DNA from: Ruminococcus sp.
Lineage (GTDB): Bacteria; Bacillota; Clostridia; Oscillospirales; Ruminococcaceae
DNA length: 64,000 nucleotides
Direction of reading: 5' to 3'
Assembly (NCBI GenBank): GCA_017461395.1
Contig: JAFTYF010000033.1
Location: 62,001-126,000 of the forward strand
In this document: piece by piece, positions 1-8,221 of the stretch
Numbering within the stretch: position 1 is the stretch's first letter
Layout of the letters: each line of letters begins with the position of its first letter
Notes under the pieces: model-generated
Told to the model about the DNA's origin: nothing
What the model saw: the letters and a program-made list of their open reading frames with translations, nothing else
The model's database searches: none
Program-made: the position numbers and the translations under genes

Positions 1-50
1 TTCTCAAAATTGCTGCCGACGCTTCACTTGATTCTTGACTGCACTGTACC

Positions 51-79
51 TTGACATTAAAAACGGAATGTTGTATAAT
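51..79 (+). promoter_or_regulatory. SigA-type promoter of smpB
   Basis: TTGACA at 51-56 and TATAAT at 74-79 are separated by 17 nt. Transcription would begin about 25 nt before the smpB start. Confidence 0.85.
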
Positions 80-113
80 TATTTCATGGCAAAGATGAAG
101 GGAGATGCATTCT

Positions 114-572
114 ATGCGTTCAAAGGGAACAAAAACGATCACAGATAACCGCAAGGCACGTCATGATTATTTCGTCCTCGAAACTTATGAGGCTGGCATT
201 GAGCTTGTCGGAACTGAAGTAAAATCTATCCGTCAGGGTACTGTCAATCTTAAAGATTCATGGTGTTCTATTGACAAAGGCGAACTGTGGATAAAAGGAA
301 TGCACATGTCTCCGTATGAAAAGGGAAACATTTTTAATCGTGATCCCTTGAGAGTGCGCAAACTCCTTATGCACCGCCGTGAAATAAACAAGCTTTTCGG
401 AACAGTCAAGCAGGACGGTCTTTCACTTATCCCTCTGAGCCTCTATTTCAAGGATTCAAAGGTAAAGGTCCAGCTTGGTCTTTGCAAGGGTAAAAAGCTC
501 TATGACAAGCGTGACGACGCTGCAAAAAGAGATGCAAAACGTGAAATCGAGCGCAGCATGAAATCCAGATAA
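114..572 (+). CDS. smpB: SsrA-binding protein SmpB
   Basis: SmpB binds tmRNA and delivers it to stalled ribosomes for trans-translation. The 152-residue product has the usual N-terminal pattern [18 protein letters not shown], followed by the [10 protein letters not shown] segment of the OB-fold, and ends in a basic tail ([15 protein letters not shown]) of the kind that folds in the decoding centre. The ATG at 114 is preferred over the in-frame ATG at 105, because the ribosome binding site AAGGGAG (98-104) touches the upstream ATG but lies 9 nt before 114. The gene has its own promoter and a strong terminator, so it is monocistronic. No tmRNA gene is visible in the window. Confidence 0.96.
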   Translation: MRSKGTKTITDNRKARHDYFVLETYEAGIELVGTEVKSIRQGTVNLKDSWCSIDKGELWIKGMHMSPYEKGNIFNRDPLRVRKLLMHRREINKLFGTVKQDGLSLIPLSLYFKDSKVKVQLGLCKGKKLYDKRDDAAKRDAKREIERSMKSR

Positions 573-576
573 TAAC

Positions 577-607
577 AGCGCCCCTCAGATGAGGGGCGCT
601 TTTGTTT
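577..607 (+). terminator. Terminator of smpB
   Basis: A perfect 10-bp stem AGCGCCCCTC/GAGGGGCGCT with a 4-nt loop is followed by TTTGTTT, just after the smpB stop. Confidence 0.92.
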
Positions 608-610
608 GTC

Positions 611-1348
611 TTATGAATTAATAATCATCATATACCTGTATTTCGCCGGAGTTGTTCCGGTATTTTTCCGGAATACCGCCGTAAACGCACTCTGCGTACA
701 GAAACCCAGCGATAAGGATATATCAAGTATCGAAAAATCAGAAAATCTCAGCATATTCTTTGCGGTATTGACCTTAGCCTGAGTAATATATTCCTTGACG
801 GTAAAGCCTGTTTCCTTCACGAAAAGCTTGGAAAAATAGCTTGTACTCAGCTTTTCACGCTCTGCAAGCTCCTTGAGCGTTATCGGCTCGTGAAGATGAT
901 CGTATATATAGTCGATAGCCCTCCTCACATGGAGCGATATCGCATTGACTTTTCTCAGTTCCTTCATTCGTGTGGCGAAATCTATCTGCATTTCCTCCAT
1001 AACATCGAGAACATCCTCTGCCTTTGTGCATTTATCAGCTCTTTTCACATAGATGTCTCCCAGAGTGTACGCAACATCGTGCTCCATTCCGGCATTTATG
1101 CACAAGCGTGATATCATTGCGGCACAGACTACAAGGTGATATATATTATTCCTGACGGGATCATCCGACAGAACGCCCTTTCCTTCGCCGAAATTCGCCT
1201 TTGCTTTTTTGAAGTTCTCCCGTACTTTTTCAACATCTCCGCTGCTTACTGTTGTATATCTGTCGTATTCAGTACGGATATCAGTCCGGATGAAATTAGT
1301 CTCTTTCTGAATGAAAAGCCTGTAGTTCAGATCACGGTTTGTATCCAT
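611..1348 (-). CDS. AraC family transcriptional regulator
   Basis: This is a 245-residue regulator. Its C-terminal ~105 residues are a double helix-turn-helix AraC domain: VRRAIDYIYDHLHEPI, then LKELAEREKLSTSYFSKLF, and a second helix-turn-helix ending in LGFCTQSAFTAVFRKNTG and TPAKYR. The N-terminal ~135 residues match no sensor domain I can name; they are helical and contain CAAMISRLCINAG. A GGAGGAGGTGT ribosome binding site precedes the ATG. A TG-extended -10 (TACAAT, complement of 1396-1401) may drive it. It is divergent from the MATE transporter at 1494 and may control that gene, but this is inferred from position only. Confidence 0.88.
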   Translation of the reverse strand: MDTNRDLNYRLFIQKETNFIRTDIRTEYDRYTTVSSGDVEKVRENFKKAKANFGEGKGVLSDDPVRNNIYHLVVCAAMISRLCINAGMEHDVAYTLGDIYVKRADKCTKAEDVLDVMEEMQIDFATRMKELRKVNAISLHVRRAIDYIYDHLHEPITLKELAEREKLSTSYFSKLFVKETGFTVKEYITQAKVNTAKNMLRFSDFSILDISLSLGFCTQSAFTAVFRKNTGTTPAKYRYMMIINS

Positions 1349-1456
1349 AAATACACCTCCTCCGCAAAGCCGTATACGTTTGATTTGTCAATGTAATTGT
1401 ATCACATTTATGATAAAAAAGCAACACTTTTGATATAAAAAAACTACCGCCTTAAC

Positions 1457-1477
1457 TATAATGTAAGTAACATTATA
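1457..1477. promoter_or_regulatory. Perfect 21-bp palindrome, candidate operator of the MATE gene
   Basis: TATAATGT (1457-1464) and ACATTATA (1470-1477) form a perfect inverted repeat around AAGTA. The left arm contains a TATAAT hexamer suitable as a -10 for the MATE gene 17 nt downstream of the palindrome, so a bound repressor would block the promoter. The symmetric site fits a dimeric MarR, TetR or GntR repressor better than an AraC protein, whose sites are usually direct repeats. Confidence 0.6.
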
Positions 1478-1493
1478 CAAGGAGGGATCCTCT

Positions 1494-2867
1494 GTGTCTA
1501 AAACATCAGATATGACTGAAGGAAAAGTAACAAGGCTGATACTTGCATTCTTTTTCCCGATGCTTGCTACAAATATGCTGCAACAGCTTTATTCGATCGC
1601 TGATACCGCCATTGTAGGAAAGGGACTCGGTGACGACGCTCTTGCTTCTGTCGGAAATATGTCCTCCCTGACCTTTCTCATAATCGGCTTTTCTCAGGGA
1701 CTTTCAACCGGATTTTCAGTCCTTATCGGTCAGAATTTCGGTGCAAGAGATTACGGCAGAATGCGCCGTACAACTGCCGCTTCCATTAAGCTTGCAGCAA
1801 TCATAACGCTCATCCTTACGGCGGTAAGCGTGATTTTCCTCCGTCCTGTCCTCGGACTGCTCAGAACAGACAGCAGCATCATGAAGGACAGTCTCACCTA
1901 CGGTTACATAATTTTCGGCGGACTTTTCGCCTCTATCGCATACAATATGTGCTCCGGAATCCTCCGTGCTCTCGGAGACAGCCGCACTCCACTGACAGCA
2001 ATCATAATATCTACTGTTATAAACATCGTTCTGGACTGGTTCTTTATCTTCGTGATGAAAACAGGCGTTGAAGGAGCCGCAATTGCTACCGTTTTAGCGC
2101 AGGTGATTTCCACTGCCGTGTGCTTCTCTAAGCTCCGCAAACTGGAAATCCTTCGTCTGAGCCGCAAGGATTTCACATCAGACCTTGCTCTCAGTGCCGG
2201 ACTTCTGAAAAACGGACTTCCTATGGCTCTCATGAATTCAATTACTGCCGTTGGCTGCATGGTTATCCAGTATTTCGTGAACGGTCTTGGAGTTGCCTAT
2301 ACATCGGCATTTTCCGCTTGCAGCCGTTTCATTAATATGTTCATTCAGCCTGCCTGCACTGCCGGATTTACAATGTCTGCTTTCACAAGCCAGAACTACG
2401 GCGCAGAAAAATATACCCGCATAAGAGACGGTCTTAAGGTCTGCCTGACTATCGCTTTCATCGCATACCTTATCTTCGGCTCAGTTATGACATTCTTCCC
2501 CCGTCAGATATCTGCGATCATGCTCAACGGACAGGAGCAGATATCCATTGCAGCTCAGTATATGCCTATATGCGGTACTATGCTGTTCCTCGTGGATTTC
2601 CTTTTCGTTTTCAGAAGCGGCGTTCAGGGCATGGGATATCCATTTATCCCGATGTGCTCCGGTATTCTTGAAATGGTCATGAGAATCGGTGTGATCGTGC
2701 TTTTCATCAACAGAATCGGCTTCACTGCCACTGCATGGGCTGACTGCGCTGCATGGCTTGCCGCACTACTGCTGAATGTTATCGGTTTTGTGGTGATACT
2801 TCACCGAAAAATAGACAGCGTAAAACCTAAAACGGCTTTCAGAAACAAAACCTGCAGCGTTCACTGA
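1494..2867 (+). CDS. MATE family multidrug/cation efflux transporter
   Basis: This 457-residue membrane protein has about twelve hydrophobic segments. Family landmarks are the N-terminal PMLATNMLQQLYSIADTAIVGKGLG, the QGLSTGFSVLIGQNFGA segment after helix 2, and the repeat-two equivalents in GFTMSAFTSQNYGA and FRSGVQGMGYPFIPM. MATE proteins export cationic drugs or metabolites using Na+ or H+ gradients. The start is GTG at 1494, 7 nt after GGAGGG (1481-1486). The gene is divergent from an AraC regulator, has a perfect palindrome at its promoter and ends in its own terminator. The substrate cannot be read from the sequence. Confidence 0.93.
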   Translation: MSKTSDMTEGKVTRLILAFFFPMLATNMLQQLYSIADTAIVGKGLGDDALASVGNMSSLTFLIIGFSQGLSTGFSVLIGQNFGARDYGRMRRTTAASIKLAAIITLILTAVSVIFLRPVLGLLRTDSSIMKDSLTYGYIIFGGLFASIAYNMCSGILRALGDSRTPLTAIIISTVINIVLDWFFIFVMKTGVEGAAIATVLAQVISTAVCFSKLRKLEILRLSRKDFTSDLALSAGLLKNGLPMALMNSITAVGCMVIQYFVNGLGVAYTSAFSACSRFINMFIQPACTAGFTMSAFTSQNYGAEKYTRIRDGLKVCLTIAFIAYLIFGSVMTFFPRQISAIMLNGQEQISIAAQYMPICGTMLFLVDFLFVFRSGVQGMGYPFIPMCSGILEMVMRIGVIVLFINRIGFTATAWADCAAWLAALLLNVIGFVVILHRKIDSVKPKTAFRNKTCSVH

Positions 2868-2895
2868 TAAATATAATATTTCAGATATTATTTGA

Positions 2896-2921
2896 GGGCG
2901 ACCCTTGCGGTCGTCCTTTTC
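2896..2921 (+). terminator. Terminator of the MATE gene
   Basis: GGGCGACC/GGTCGTCC (one G-T pair) with loop CTTGC is followed by TTTT. Confidence 0.75.
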
Positions 2922-2928
2922 AATAACG

Positions 2929-2964
2929 CATGGGAGCGTGAACAGGGTGCCGCTTCACGCTGCC
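2929..2964. repeat. Diverged copy of the GCAGCGTGACGCTGC repeat family
   Basis: The stretch beginning ATGGGAGCGTGAACAG and ending CTTCACGCTGCC matches, on the opposite strand, the family clustered at 61827-62024. It lies between the MATE terminator and the next promoter. Confidence 0.65.
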
Positions 2965-2967
2965 CTC

Positions 2968-2996
2968 TTGATTTTATTTTTATTTTGTGTTATAAT
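2968..2996 (+). promoter_or_regulatory. SigA-type promoter of the 3031 hydrolase
   Basis: TTGATT (2968-2973), 17 nt, TATAAT (2991-2996). It lies inside a longer open frame starting at TTG 2905, which argues against that upstream start. Confidence 0.8.
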
Positions 2997-3030
2997 GAGT
3001 TCATTATTGTTATGGAAGGAAAAGACAACT

Positions 3031-4008
3031 ATGCTTAATGCGGATAAAAGGGAATTTGAATTCCCCTCTGAATTCGATGAGCTTCTCATTTCGGCTGTAA
3101 TTGCAGTTCCTCCGGGAGAGGTAAACGGCGTTGTACAGATAATCCACGGCATGAACGAGCATAAGGAACGGTATTTCCCCTTTATGGATTACCTCGCCGA
3201 ACAGGGCTTCATCACTGTTATCCACGATTGCAGAGGACACGGAAAAAGCATCTGCACCGAGGATGATCTCGGCTTCATGTTCAAAAACGGAAGCAACGGC
3301 TTTATAAGCGATATTGCTCAGCTTAACGGCATTATCCGGAAGAATTATCCCTCTCTGCCGGTATTCATGATAGGCTGCGGTATCGGTGCCGACGGCGCAA
3401 GATGCTTTCTGAAAGAACACGACGACCAGATAAGCGGACTTATCCTCACGGGAACAGTGATAATTCCGCATTTTTCGCCGATAATCAGGAGCATAAACTC
3501 TGTTTCGCTGAAAAATCCCGGAAGCCGTTTCCGCAGCGAAAAAATTTACGATACGATAGATAATACGCTCGGCAGATTCTTTGAGCAGCCGGACAATTCA
3601 TGGCGGTGCAGCGATCCGGAGGTCGTTGCCGGATTCAATGAAGATCCGCTGTGCAATTTCAGATTCACGATGAACGGCTATGAGGAGATACTCAGCATAA
3701 TGCGTCAGGCGAATTCATCCGGCGGCTGGGCAGTGAAGAATCCCTCTCTTCCGGTGAGATTTATCTCCGGTAGGGACGATCCCTGCCTTGTATCTGAAAA
3801 GAAGTTCCTCAGAGCAGTGAAAAGGCTCGAAAAGAAAGGATATGAGAGTATCAGCCACCGCCTTTTTGACGGTATGCGCCATGAGGTTCTCAACGAAAAG
3901 AACAACGTGAATGTTTATAAGGATATTGCAAAAACGCTGTTTTCGTGGATAGACCGCATCAACGACGCACATCTGGCAGAGGAAGAAGCCACAGCACAGG
4001 AAGCATAA
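3031..4008 (+). CDS. Alpha/beta hydrolase (lysophospholipase-like) without a nucleophile serine
   Basis: This 325-residue protein resembles monoglyceride lipase/lysophospholipase enzymes. It has the oxyanion segment IIHGMNEHKERY, HDCRGHGKS, a charge-relay region SGRDDPCLVSEKKF, and a C-terminal catalytic-type histidine in DGMRHEVLNE. The nucleophile elbow, normally G-x-S-x-G, reads GCGIGA, so the serine is replaced by Gly117 with Cys116 beside it. The protein may be catalytically inactive or use another residue. ATG 3031 is chosen because GGAAGG lies just before it and a promoter lies at 2968-2996. The next gene, tex, follows after 27 nt, so the two are probably co-transcribed. Confidence 0.8.
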   Translation: MLNADKREFEFPSEFDELLISAVIAVPPGEVNGVVQIIHGMNEHKERYFPFMDYLAEQGFITVIHDCRGHGKSICTEDDLGFMFKNGSNGFISDIAQLNGIIRKNYPSLPVFMIGCGIGADGARCFLKEHDDQISGLILTGTVIIPHFSPIIRSINSVSLKNPGSRFRSEKIYDTIDNTLGRFFEQPDNSWRCSDPEVVAGFNEDPLCNFRFTMNGYEEILSIMRQANSSGGWAVKNPSLPVRFISGRDDPCLVSEKKFLRAVKRLEKKGYESISHRLFDGMRHEVLNEKNNVNVYKDIAKTLFSWIDRINDAHLAEEEATAQEA

Positions 4009-4035
4009 ATCACAGCAAAGAAAGGATATATCAGA

Positions 4036-6315
4036 ATGGATATAAATAAAACACTTGCAAAAGAATTCAGTCTAAAACAGGAACAGGTTGACAATACAGT
4101 TGCACTTATTGACGACGGAAAAACTATCCCGTTTATTGCACGTTACCGTAAGGAGCTTACAGGCTCGCTTGACGATCAGATTCTCCGTGATCTCAACGAC
4201 AGACTTGTATATCTGCGCAATCTTGAAAAGCGCAAGGAGGAGATCACCTCTGCTATCACGGAACAGGAGAAAATGACTCCTGAGATCGAAGCAGCTATCA
4301 GTGCAGCAGTTACTCTTGTTGAAGTCGAGGATATTTACCGTCCGTTCAAGCCAAAGAGAAAAACTCGTGCAAGCGTTGCCCGTGAAAAGGGACTTGAACC
4401 TCTCGCACAGCTTATCATGGAGCAGAACGGCAGTACAGATCCCGAAAAGGAGGCAGAAGCCTTTGTCAGCGAGGAAAAGGGAGTTTCTGATGTGCAGGCG
4501 GCAATTCAGGGCGCAATGGATATCATTGCTGAGGATATCTCCGACGACGCCGACATGAGAAAGAAGCTCAGAGCTCTTGCCGGCGAAAAGGGCGAGATCG
4601 TATCAAAGGCGGCAGATCCTGAGGCTGAAAGCGTTTACACAAATTATTATGAATACTCAGAGCCGGTGTCGAAAATCGCAAATCACCGTATTCTTGCCCT
4701 TGACAGAGGCGAAAAGGAAAACTTCCTCAAGGTTTCGGTAAATCTCGACGAAACAGCGGCTACAGATATAATTCTTTCAAAGTACATCAGGAGCAACAAT
4801 GCGTGCGGAGAACTTGTCCGTGCTGCAGCAGAGGACAGCTACAAGCGCCTTATTTTCCCCTCTATCGAGCGTGAGATACGTTCCGAAATGACTGCCGGAG
4901 CCGCTGAGGAATCCATAAAGGTATTTGCTTCAAATCTCCGTCAGCTTCTTCTCCAGCCGCCGCTTAAAAACAGCGTTATCCTCGGACTTGACCCGGGCTA
5001 CAGAACAGGCTGCAAGGTTGCTGTAATCGACGCAACAGGAAAGGTACTCGATACGGGCATAGTTTACTGCACACCCGGTCCCAAGACAAATATCGAAGCT
5101 TCAAAGCGTACAATAAAGAACCTCATCGAGAAGCACAATGTCACTACTATTTCTATCGGAAACGGTACTGCATCCCGCGAAACAGAGGCATTTACGGCAG
5201 AACTTCTCAAAGAAATCCCCCAGAAGGTCAGCTATATGGTAGTAAGCGAGGCGGGAGCTTCTGTATACTCTGCATCAAAGCTTGCCGCAGAGGAATTTCC
5301 GGAGTATGATGTTTCGCTCAGAAGTGCAGTTTCTATCGCACGCCGCCTGCAGGATCCTCTTGCAGAGCTTGTAAAGATCGAGCCAAAGGCTATCGGCGTA
5401 GGACAGTATCAGCATGATATGCCTCAGGCACGCATGAACGACGCTCTTTCCGGTGTTGTTGAGGACTGCGTAAACTCTGTCGGCGTTGATCTCAATACAG
5501 CTTCATACTCACTGCTTTCGTACATTGCCGGAATAAATTCCGCAGTTGCTAAAAATATCGTTGCATATCGTGAGGAAAACGGCAGATTTACTGACCGCAA
5601 GGAGCTTCTTAAAGTTCCGAAGCTCGGCAAAAAGGCATTTGAGCAGTGTGCCGGCTTCCTCAGAGTCCGTGACGGAAAGAATCCCCTTGACAATACAGCA
5701 GTTCATCCGGAAAGCTATGCGGCAGCGGCGTCACTTCTCAGCGAGTGCGGCTTCACTCTTGCCGATATCTCAAACGGCGGAACTCAGGGCATAAAGGAAA
5801 AGGCTGATCAGCTTGGCGTTGAAAATATCAGCAAATCCCTTGAAATAGGCGTTCCCACGCTGACAGACATCATCGGAGAGCTTAAAAAACCCGGCAGAGA
5901 TCTTCGTGACGAGCTTCCTCCTCCGCTCCTCAGAAGCGGCGATATCATGGAGATAAAGGATCTCAAGCCCGGCATGGAGCTTGTAGGAACAGTCCGCAAT
6001 ATCATAGATTTCGGCGTGTTCGTTGATATCGGCGTTCACGAGGACGGACTTGTGCATATTTCGCAGATAACAAGCCGTTATATAAAGCATCCGCTTGAAG
6101 CCGTAAAGGTCGGTGAGGTCGTAAAGGTAAGAGTGCTCGATGTTGATGTAAAGCGCAGCAGAATTTCTCTGACAATGCGTCTTAATCCCGAGGAGGAGAA
6201 GAAGCAGCAGCAAAGACCGGCAAAGTCTAATCAGAAAAAGCGTGAAAATAAAAAATCCGGCGGATTTGACGCAGGAAAAATCAGAAACAGCGCATTCAGA
6301 ATCAAGACAAAATAA
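4036..6315 (+). CDS. tex: Tex family transcription accessory protein (S1 RNA-binding)
   Basis: The 759-residue product is full length for Tex, a cytoplasmic nucleic-acid-binding protein of transcription and RNA metabolism. The N-terminal helical domain starts with KEFSLKQEQVDNTVALIDDG and IPFIARYRKELTG. A YqgF/RNase H-like domain (about 315-440) contains ILGLDPGYRTGCKVAVID. Helix-hairpin-helix motifs around 495-560 include YIAGINSAVAKNIVAYR. An S1 domain at about 645-715 (GMELVGTVRNIIDFGVFVDIG) is followed by a lysine-rich tail. The ribosome binding site is AAAGAAAGGA and a terminator follows at once. Confidence 0.96.
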   Translation: MDINKTLAKEFSLKQEQVDNTVALIDDGKTIPFIARYRKELTGSLDDQILRDLNDRLVYLRNLEKRKEEITSAITEQEKMTPEIEAAISAAVTLVEVEDIYRPFKPKRKTRASVAREKGLEPLAQLIMEQNGSTDPEKEAEAFVSEEKGVSDVQAAIQGAMDIIAEDISDDADMRKKLRALAGEKGEIVSKAADPEAESVYTNYYEYSEPVSKIANHRILALDRGEKENFLKVSVNLDETAATDIILSKYIRSNNACGELVRAAAEDSYKRLIFPSIEREIRSEMTAGAAEESIKVFASNLRQLLLQPPLKNSVILGLDPGYRTGCKVAVIDATGKVLDTGIVYCTPGPKTNIEASKRTIKNLIEKHNVTTISIGNGTASRETEAFTAELLKEIPQKVSYMVVSEAGASVYSASKLAAEEFPEYDVSLRSAVSIARRLQDPLAELVKIEPKAIGVGQYQHDMPQARMNDALSGVVEDCVNSVGVDLNTASYSLLSYIAGINSAVAKNIVAYREENGRFTDRKELLKVPKLGKKAFEQCAGFLRVRDGKNPLDNTAVHPESYAAAASLLSECGFTLADISNGGTQGIKEKADQLGVENISKSLEIGVPTLTDIIGELKKPGRDLRDELPPPLLRSGDIMEIKDLKPGMELVGTVRNIIDFGVFVDIGVHEDGLVHISQITSRYIKHPLEAVKVGEVVKVRVLDVDVKRSRISLTMRLNPEEEKKQQQRPAKSNQKKRENKKSGGFDAGKIRNSAFRIKTK

Positions 6316-6336
6316 GGCTGATACAGCCATTATTAT

Positions 6337-6369
6337 GGGCGAACCCATGTGTTCGCCCTTTTATTTTTC
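6337..6369 (+). terminator. Terminator of tex, GGGCGAAC hairpin
   Basis: GGGCGAAC (6337-6344), loop CCATGT, GTTCGCCC (6351-6358), then TTTTATTTTT. The stem is the same as that of the GTAG-headed repeats at 18278 and 50392, so a repeat may have been recruited as a terminator. Confidence 0.85.
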
Positions 6370-6438
6370 ATAGGATATATTACGTTACACGGACGTCAAA
6401 TGTGCGCCCATGCAACTGCATATTTCTGTAAATTACAA

Positions 6439-6470
6439 AGGCTTCCGGAATCAATCCGGAAGCCTGTTTT
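6439..6470 (-). terminator. Terminator of the yitT operon
   Basis: AGGCTTCCGGA pairs with TCCGGAAGCCT around a 4-nt loop. On the minus strand TTTGTAATTT follows, and the stop codon of the GIY-YIG gene lies inside the hairpin. On the plus strand TTTTTTCT follows, so it may work both ways. Confidence 0.8.
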
Positions 6471-6765
6471 TTCTGATATAATTTTCCGATTGCTCGCCGA
6501 TAATCTGCGAAAGATAGCCGTTATCCTCTATCAGCCGGAGTTTCTGCGCCTTTGTAAGCTGTTTTATCCTGTATTCCAGCTTTGAAGCAAGACTGCGGTT
6601 TTCGGTCTGCCAAAGGGCTTCAAGCTTTTCCGCCCTGTGTGATCTCGTATATTTTGCGCACTTTTCCGTCTGCCCGAAGTGCTCTGCCATACGTCTGCCT
6701 ATATCGGCGGCAATGCCCGTATACAGCGTATTTCCGGCGCATCTCAGGATATATACATAGTACAT
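6451..6765 (-). CDS. GIY-YIG superfamily nuclease-like protein (YhbQ/UPF0213 type)
   Basis: The 104-residue protein starts MYYVYILRC, with TLYTGIAADIGRRMAEH following. This is the GIY-YIG core of small single-domain proteins of the YhbQ group. The conserved arginine (RRM) and the C-terminal glutamate in SKLEYRIKQLTKAQK are present. The family is linked to DNA repair or processing, but the role of these stand-alone members is poorly known. Its ATG overlaps the ykgJ-like stop by one base (TAATG), which indicates translational coupling. The stop codon is buried in the terminator stem. Confidence 0.87.
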   Translation of the reverse strand: MYYVYILRCAGNTLYTGIAADIGRRMAEHFGQTEKCAKYTRSHRAEKLEALWQTENRSLASKLEYRIKQLTKAQKLRLIEDNGYLSQIIGEQSENYIRKNRLPD

Positions 6766-7241
6766 TATTTTTCAAACAAAAGTACCGGATATCCCTCGTC
6801 ATAGGGCTTTACTATTTCCGGATGTTCATCGGCATAGCTGAAAATCGTATCTGCCGTACCCTCTTTGAGAAATTCCACAAGCTGAGAGAGCGGACGATTG
6901 TAGATCTCGCTGCATATCGAAGCAACAGTTATCGCACGTCTGCCGCCGATCTCCATTATGCGGAACGGCCATATACGGCAGTCGAAAGGCTTGCTGTCGC
7001 CGAGCATACAGCCGTTTTCAGTGAGCGCCGGACATGAGATTATTTCTGTACCGCTTATTTCCTTTGTTCTGAGGATGTATCCGCTGCCGCATGGGATAAA
7101 TTCCGTATCCGGCAGAGATTTCCGGAGAATTTCCGCTGTTTCGCCGGAAAAAACGGGCATCTCCCATATATCTGAGCTGTCGAAAATGCAGCAGAGACGG
7201 CACTCTGCGCAGCTTTTCGGGGAAAGAATTTTTTTAAGCAT
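6765..7241 (-). CDS. YkgJ family cysteine cluster protein
   Basis: The 158-residue protein has an N-terminal cysteine cluster (SPKSCAECRLCCIFDSSDIW) and further cysteines near 85-115 (SCPALTENGCMLG, FDCRIWPFR, ASICSEIY). This is the arrangement of the YkgJ-type proteins annotated as putative zinc- or iron-binding; the true cofactor and role are unknown. The ATG at 7241 lies after GAGGTGATTACT, and the upstream in-frame extension lies inside yitT. The gap to yitT is 10 nt and the downstream overlap is 1 nt, so the three genes form one operon. Confidence 0.85.
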   Translation of the reverse strand: MLKKILSPKSCAECRLCCIFDSSDIWEMPVFSGETAEILRKSLPDTEFIPCGSGYILRTKEISGTEIISCPALTENGCMLGDSKPFDCRIWPFRIMEIGGRRAITVASICSEIYNRPLSQLVEFLKEGTADTIFSYADEHPEIVKPYDEGYPVLLFEK

Positions 7242-7251
7242 AGTAATCACC

Positions 7252-8139
7252 TCAATTATTGTGGTTAGCCGAGAATATATCCGCAACCTCGGTGAGGGTG
7301 ATATATGCAAGAGGATCGACCTTATGCACGATATCCTTCACCTTCATGACCTGAAAGCGGTTCACAACGAAATAGAGAATACTTCTGTCAGTGCCGGAGA
7401 AGCCGCCCTTAGCCTGAATTATAGTAACGCCGCAGCCGAATTCGTTCATCAGGCGGCTGCTTATCTTATCGGGCTTTGAAGTGACTATCATGGCCGCTTT
7501 TGAGCGCTGGAGACCGTCAACGATGAAGTCAACCGTTTTGAGTGCCGCAGCGTATGTAACAATGGAATAAAGCGGAAGAATCCAGCTGTTTATGGCGATT
7601 CCGCAGATTATGTAGAGTATTACGTTGTATATCATCACGAAGCTTCCGACAGACAGACCAAGCTTTTTTGCGAAGATAACAGCCATAACTTCGATTCCGT
7701 CCATTGCACCGCCGTATCTTATCGCAAGACCGCTGCCCATTCCGGAGATAACTCCGCCGAAAACGGCACACAGAAGCAGATCAGTTCCGGCGAGAGGCGA
7801 GGCAAGGCTTACATCAATGGGAAGAACATCGGTTATCAGCCACGAAGCCACAGAGTAGATAATAACGGTATACACAGCGCATATCGTGAAGGAAATGCCC
7901 TGCTTTTTCATACCGTACAAAAACAGAGGTACGTTGAGGATTATTAGGAATACCGACAGCGAAAGCCATTCCGGAGAATGTTGTGCAAGAAACATGGATG
8001 TGCCGGAAATCCCGCTGTCATAGAGCTTTACCGGCATGAGGAATATAGTTATTCCGAAAGCGTTTATTATTCCGGCGACAGTGAGCATAATGAAATGCAG
8101 CGGCGGAATTTCACGCAGAGCTTCAATAATTTTTTTCAA
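7252..8139 (-). CDS. YitT family membrane protein
   Basis: This 295-residue protein has five or six transmembrane segments. They begin with FIMLTVAGIINAFGITIF and include the glycine-rich FGGVISGMGSGLAIRYGGAMDG that characterises the YitT (DUF161) core. A soluble C-terminal domain of the DUF2179 type starts near 205 (RSKAAMIVTSKPDKIS) and contains GFSGTDRSILYFVVNR. Substrate and function of the family are unknown. The start is TTG at 8139, 7 nt after AAAGGGG; the longer frame runs through the hairpin at 8182-8216 and lacks a ribosome binding site. It is the first gene of the operon with ykgJ-like and GIY-YIG genes. Confidence 0.88.
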   Translation of the reverse strand: MKKIIEALREIPPLHFIMLTVAGIINAFGITIFLMPVKLYDSGISGTSMFLAQHSPEWLSLSVFLIILNVPLFLYGMKKQGISFTICAVYTVIIYSVASWLITDVLPIDVSLASPLAGTDLLLCAVFGGVISGMGSGLAIRYGGAMDGIEVMAVIFAKKLGLSVGSFVMIYNVILYIICGIAINSWILPLYSIVTYAAALKTVDFIVDGLQRSKAAMIVTSKPDKISSRLMNEFGCGVTIIQAKGGFSGTDRSILYFVVNRFQVMKVKDIVHKVDPLAYITLTEVADIFSANHNN

Positions 8140-8181
8140 GATATATCCCCTTTCATTCAAGGTTTTGTACGGTACTGTTTC

Positions 8182-8216
8182 AAAAATGAGGTGCTTTTTG
8201 AAGCACCTCATTTTTT
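8182..8216. terminator. Bidirectional terminator below the 64-residue gene
   Basis: TGAGGTGCTT (8187-8196) pairs with AAGCACCTCA (8201-8210). A T-run follows on both strands. It ends transcription of the gene at 8222 and isolates yitT. Confidence 0.85.
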
Positions 8217-8221
8217 CGCAA

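Noticed and set aside
1..50. Possible end of a tmRNA gene ahead of smpB
   Set aside because: No tRNA-like acceptor arm or CCA end is recognisable in the first 50 bases.
105..116. ATG at 105 as the smpB start
   Set aside because: The AAGGGAG binding site directly touches it; ATG 114 has normal spacing.
2905..3030. TTG start at 2905 for the hydrolase with a membrane helix
   Set aside because: The codon lies in the loop of the MATE terminator, and the promoter of the gene lies inside the proposed extension.
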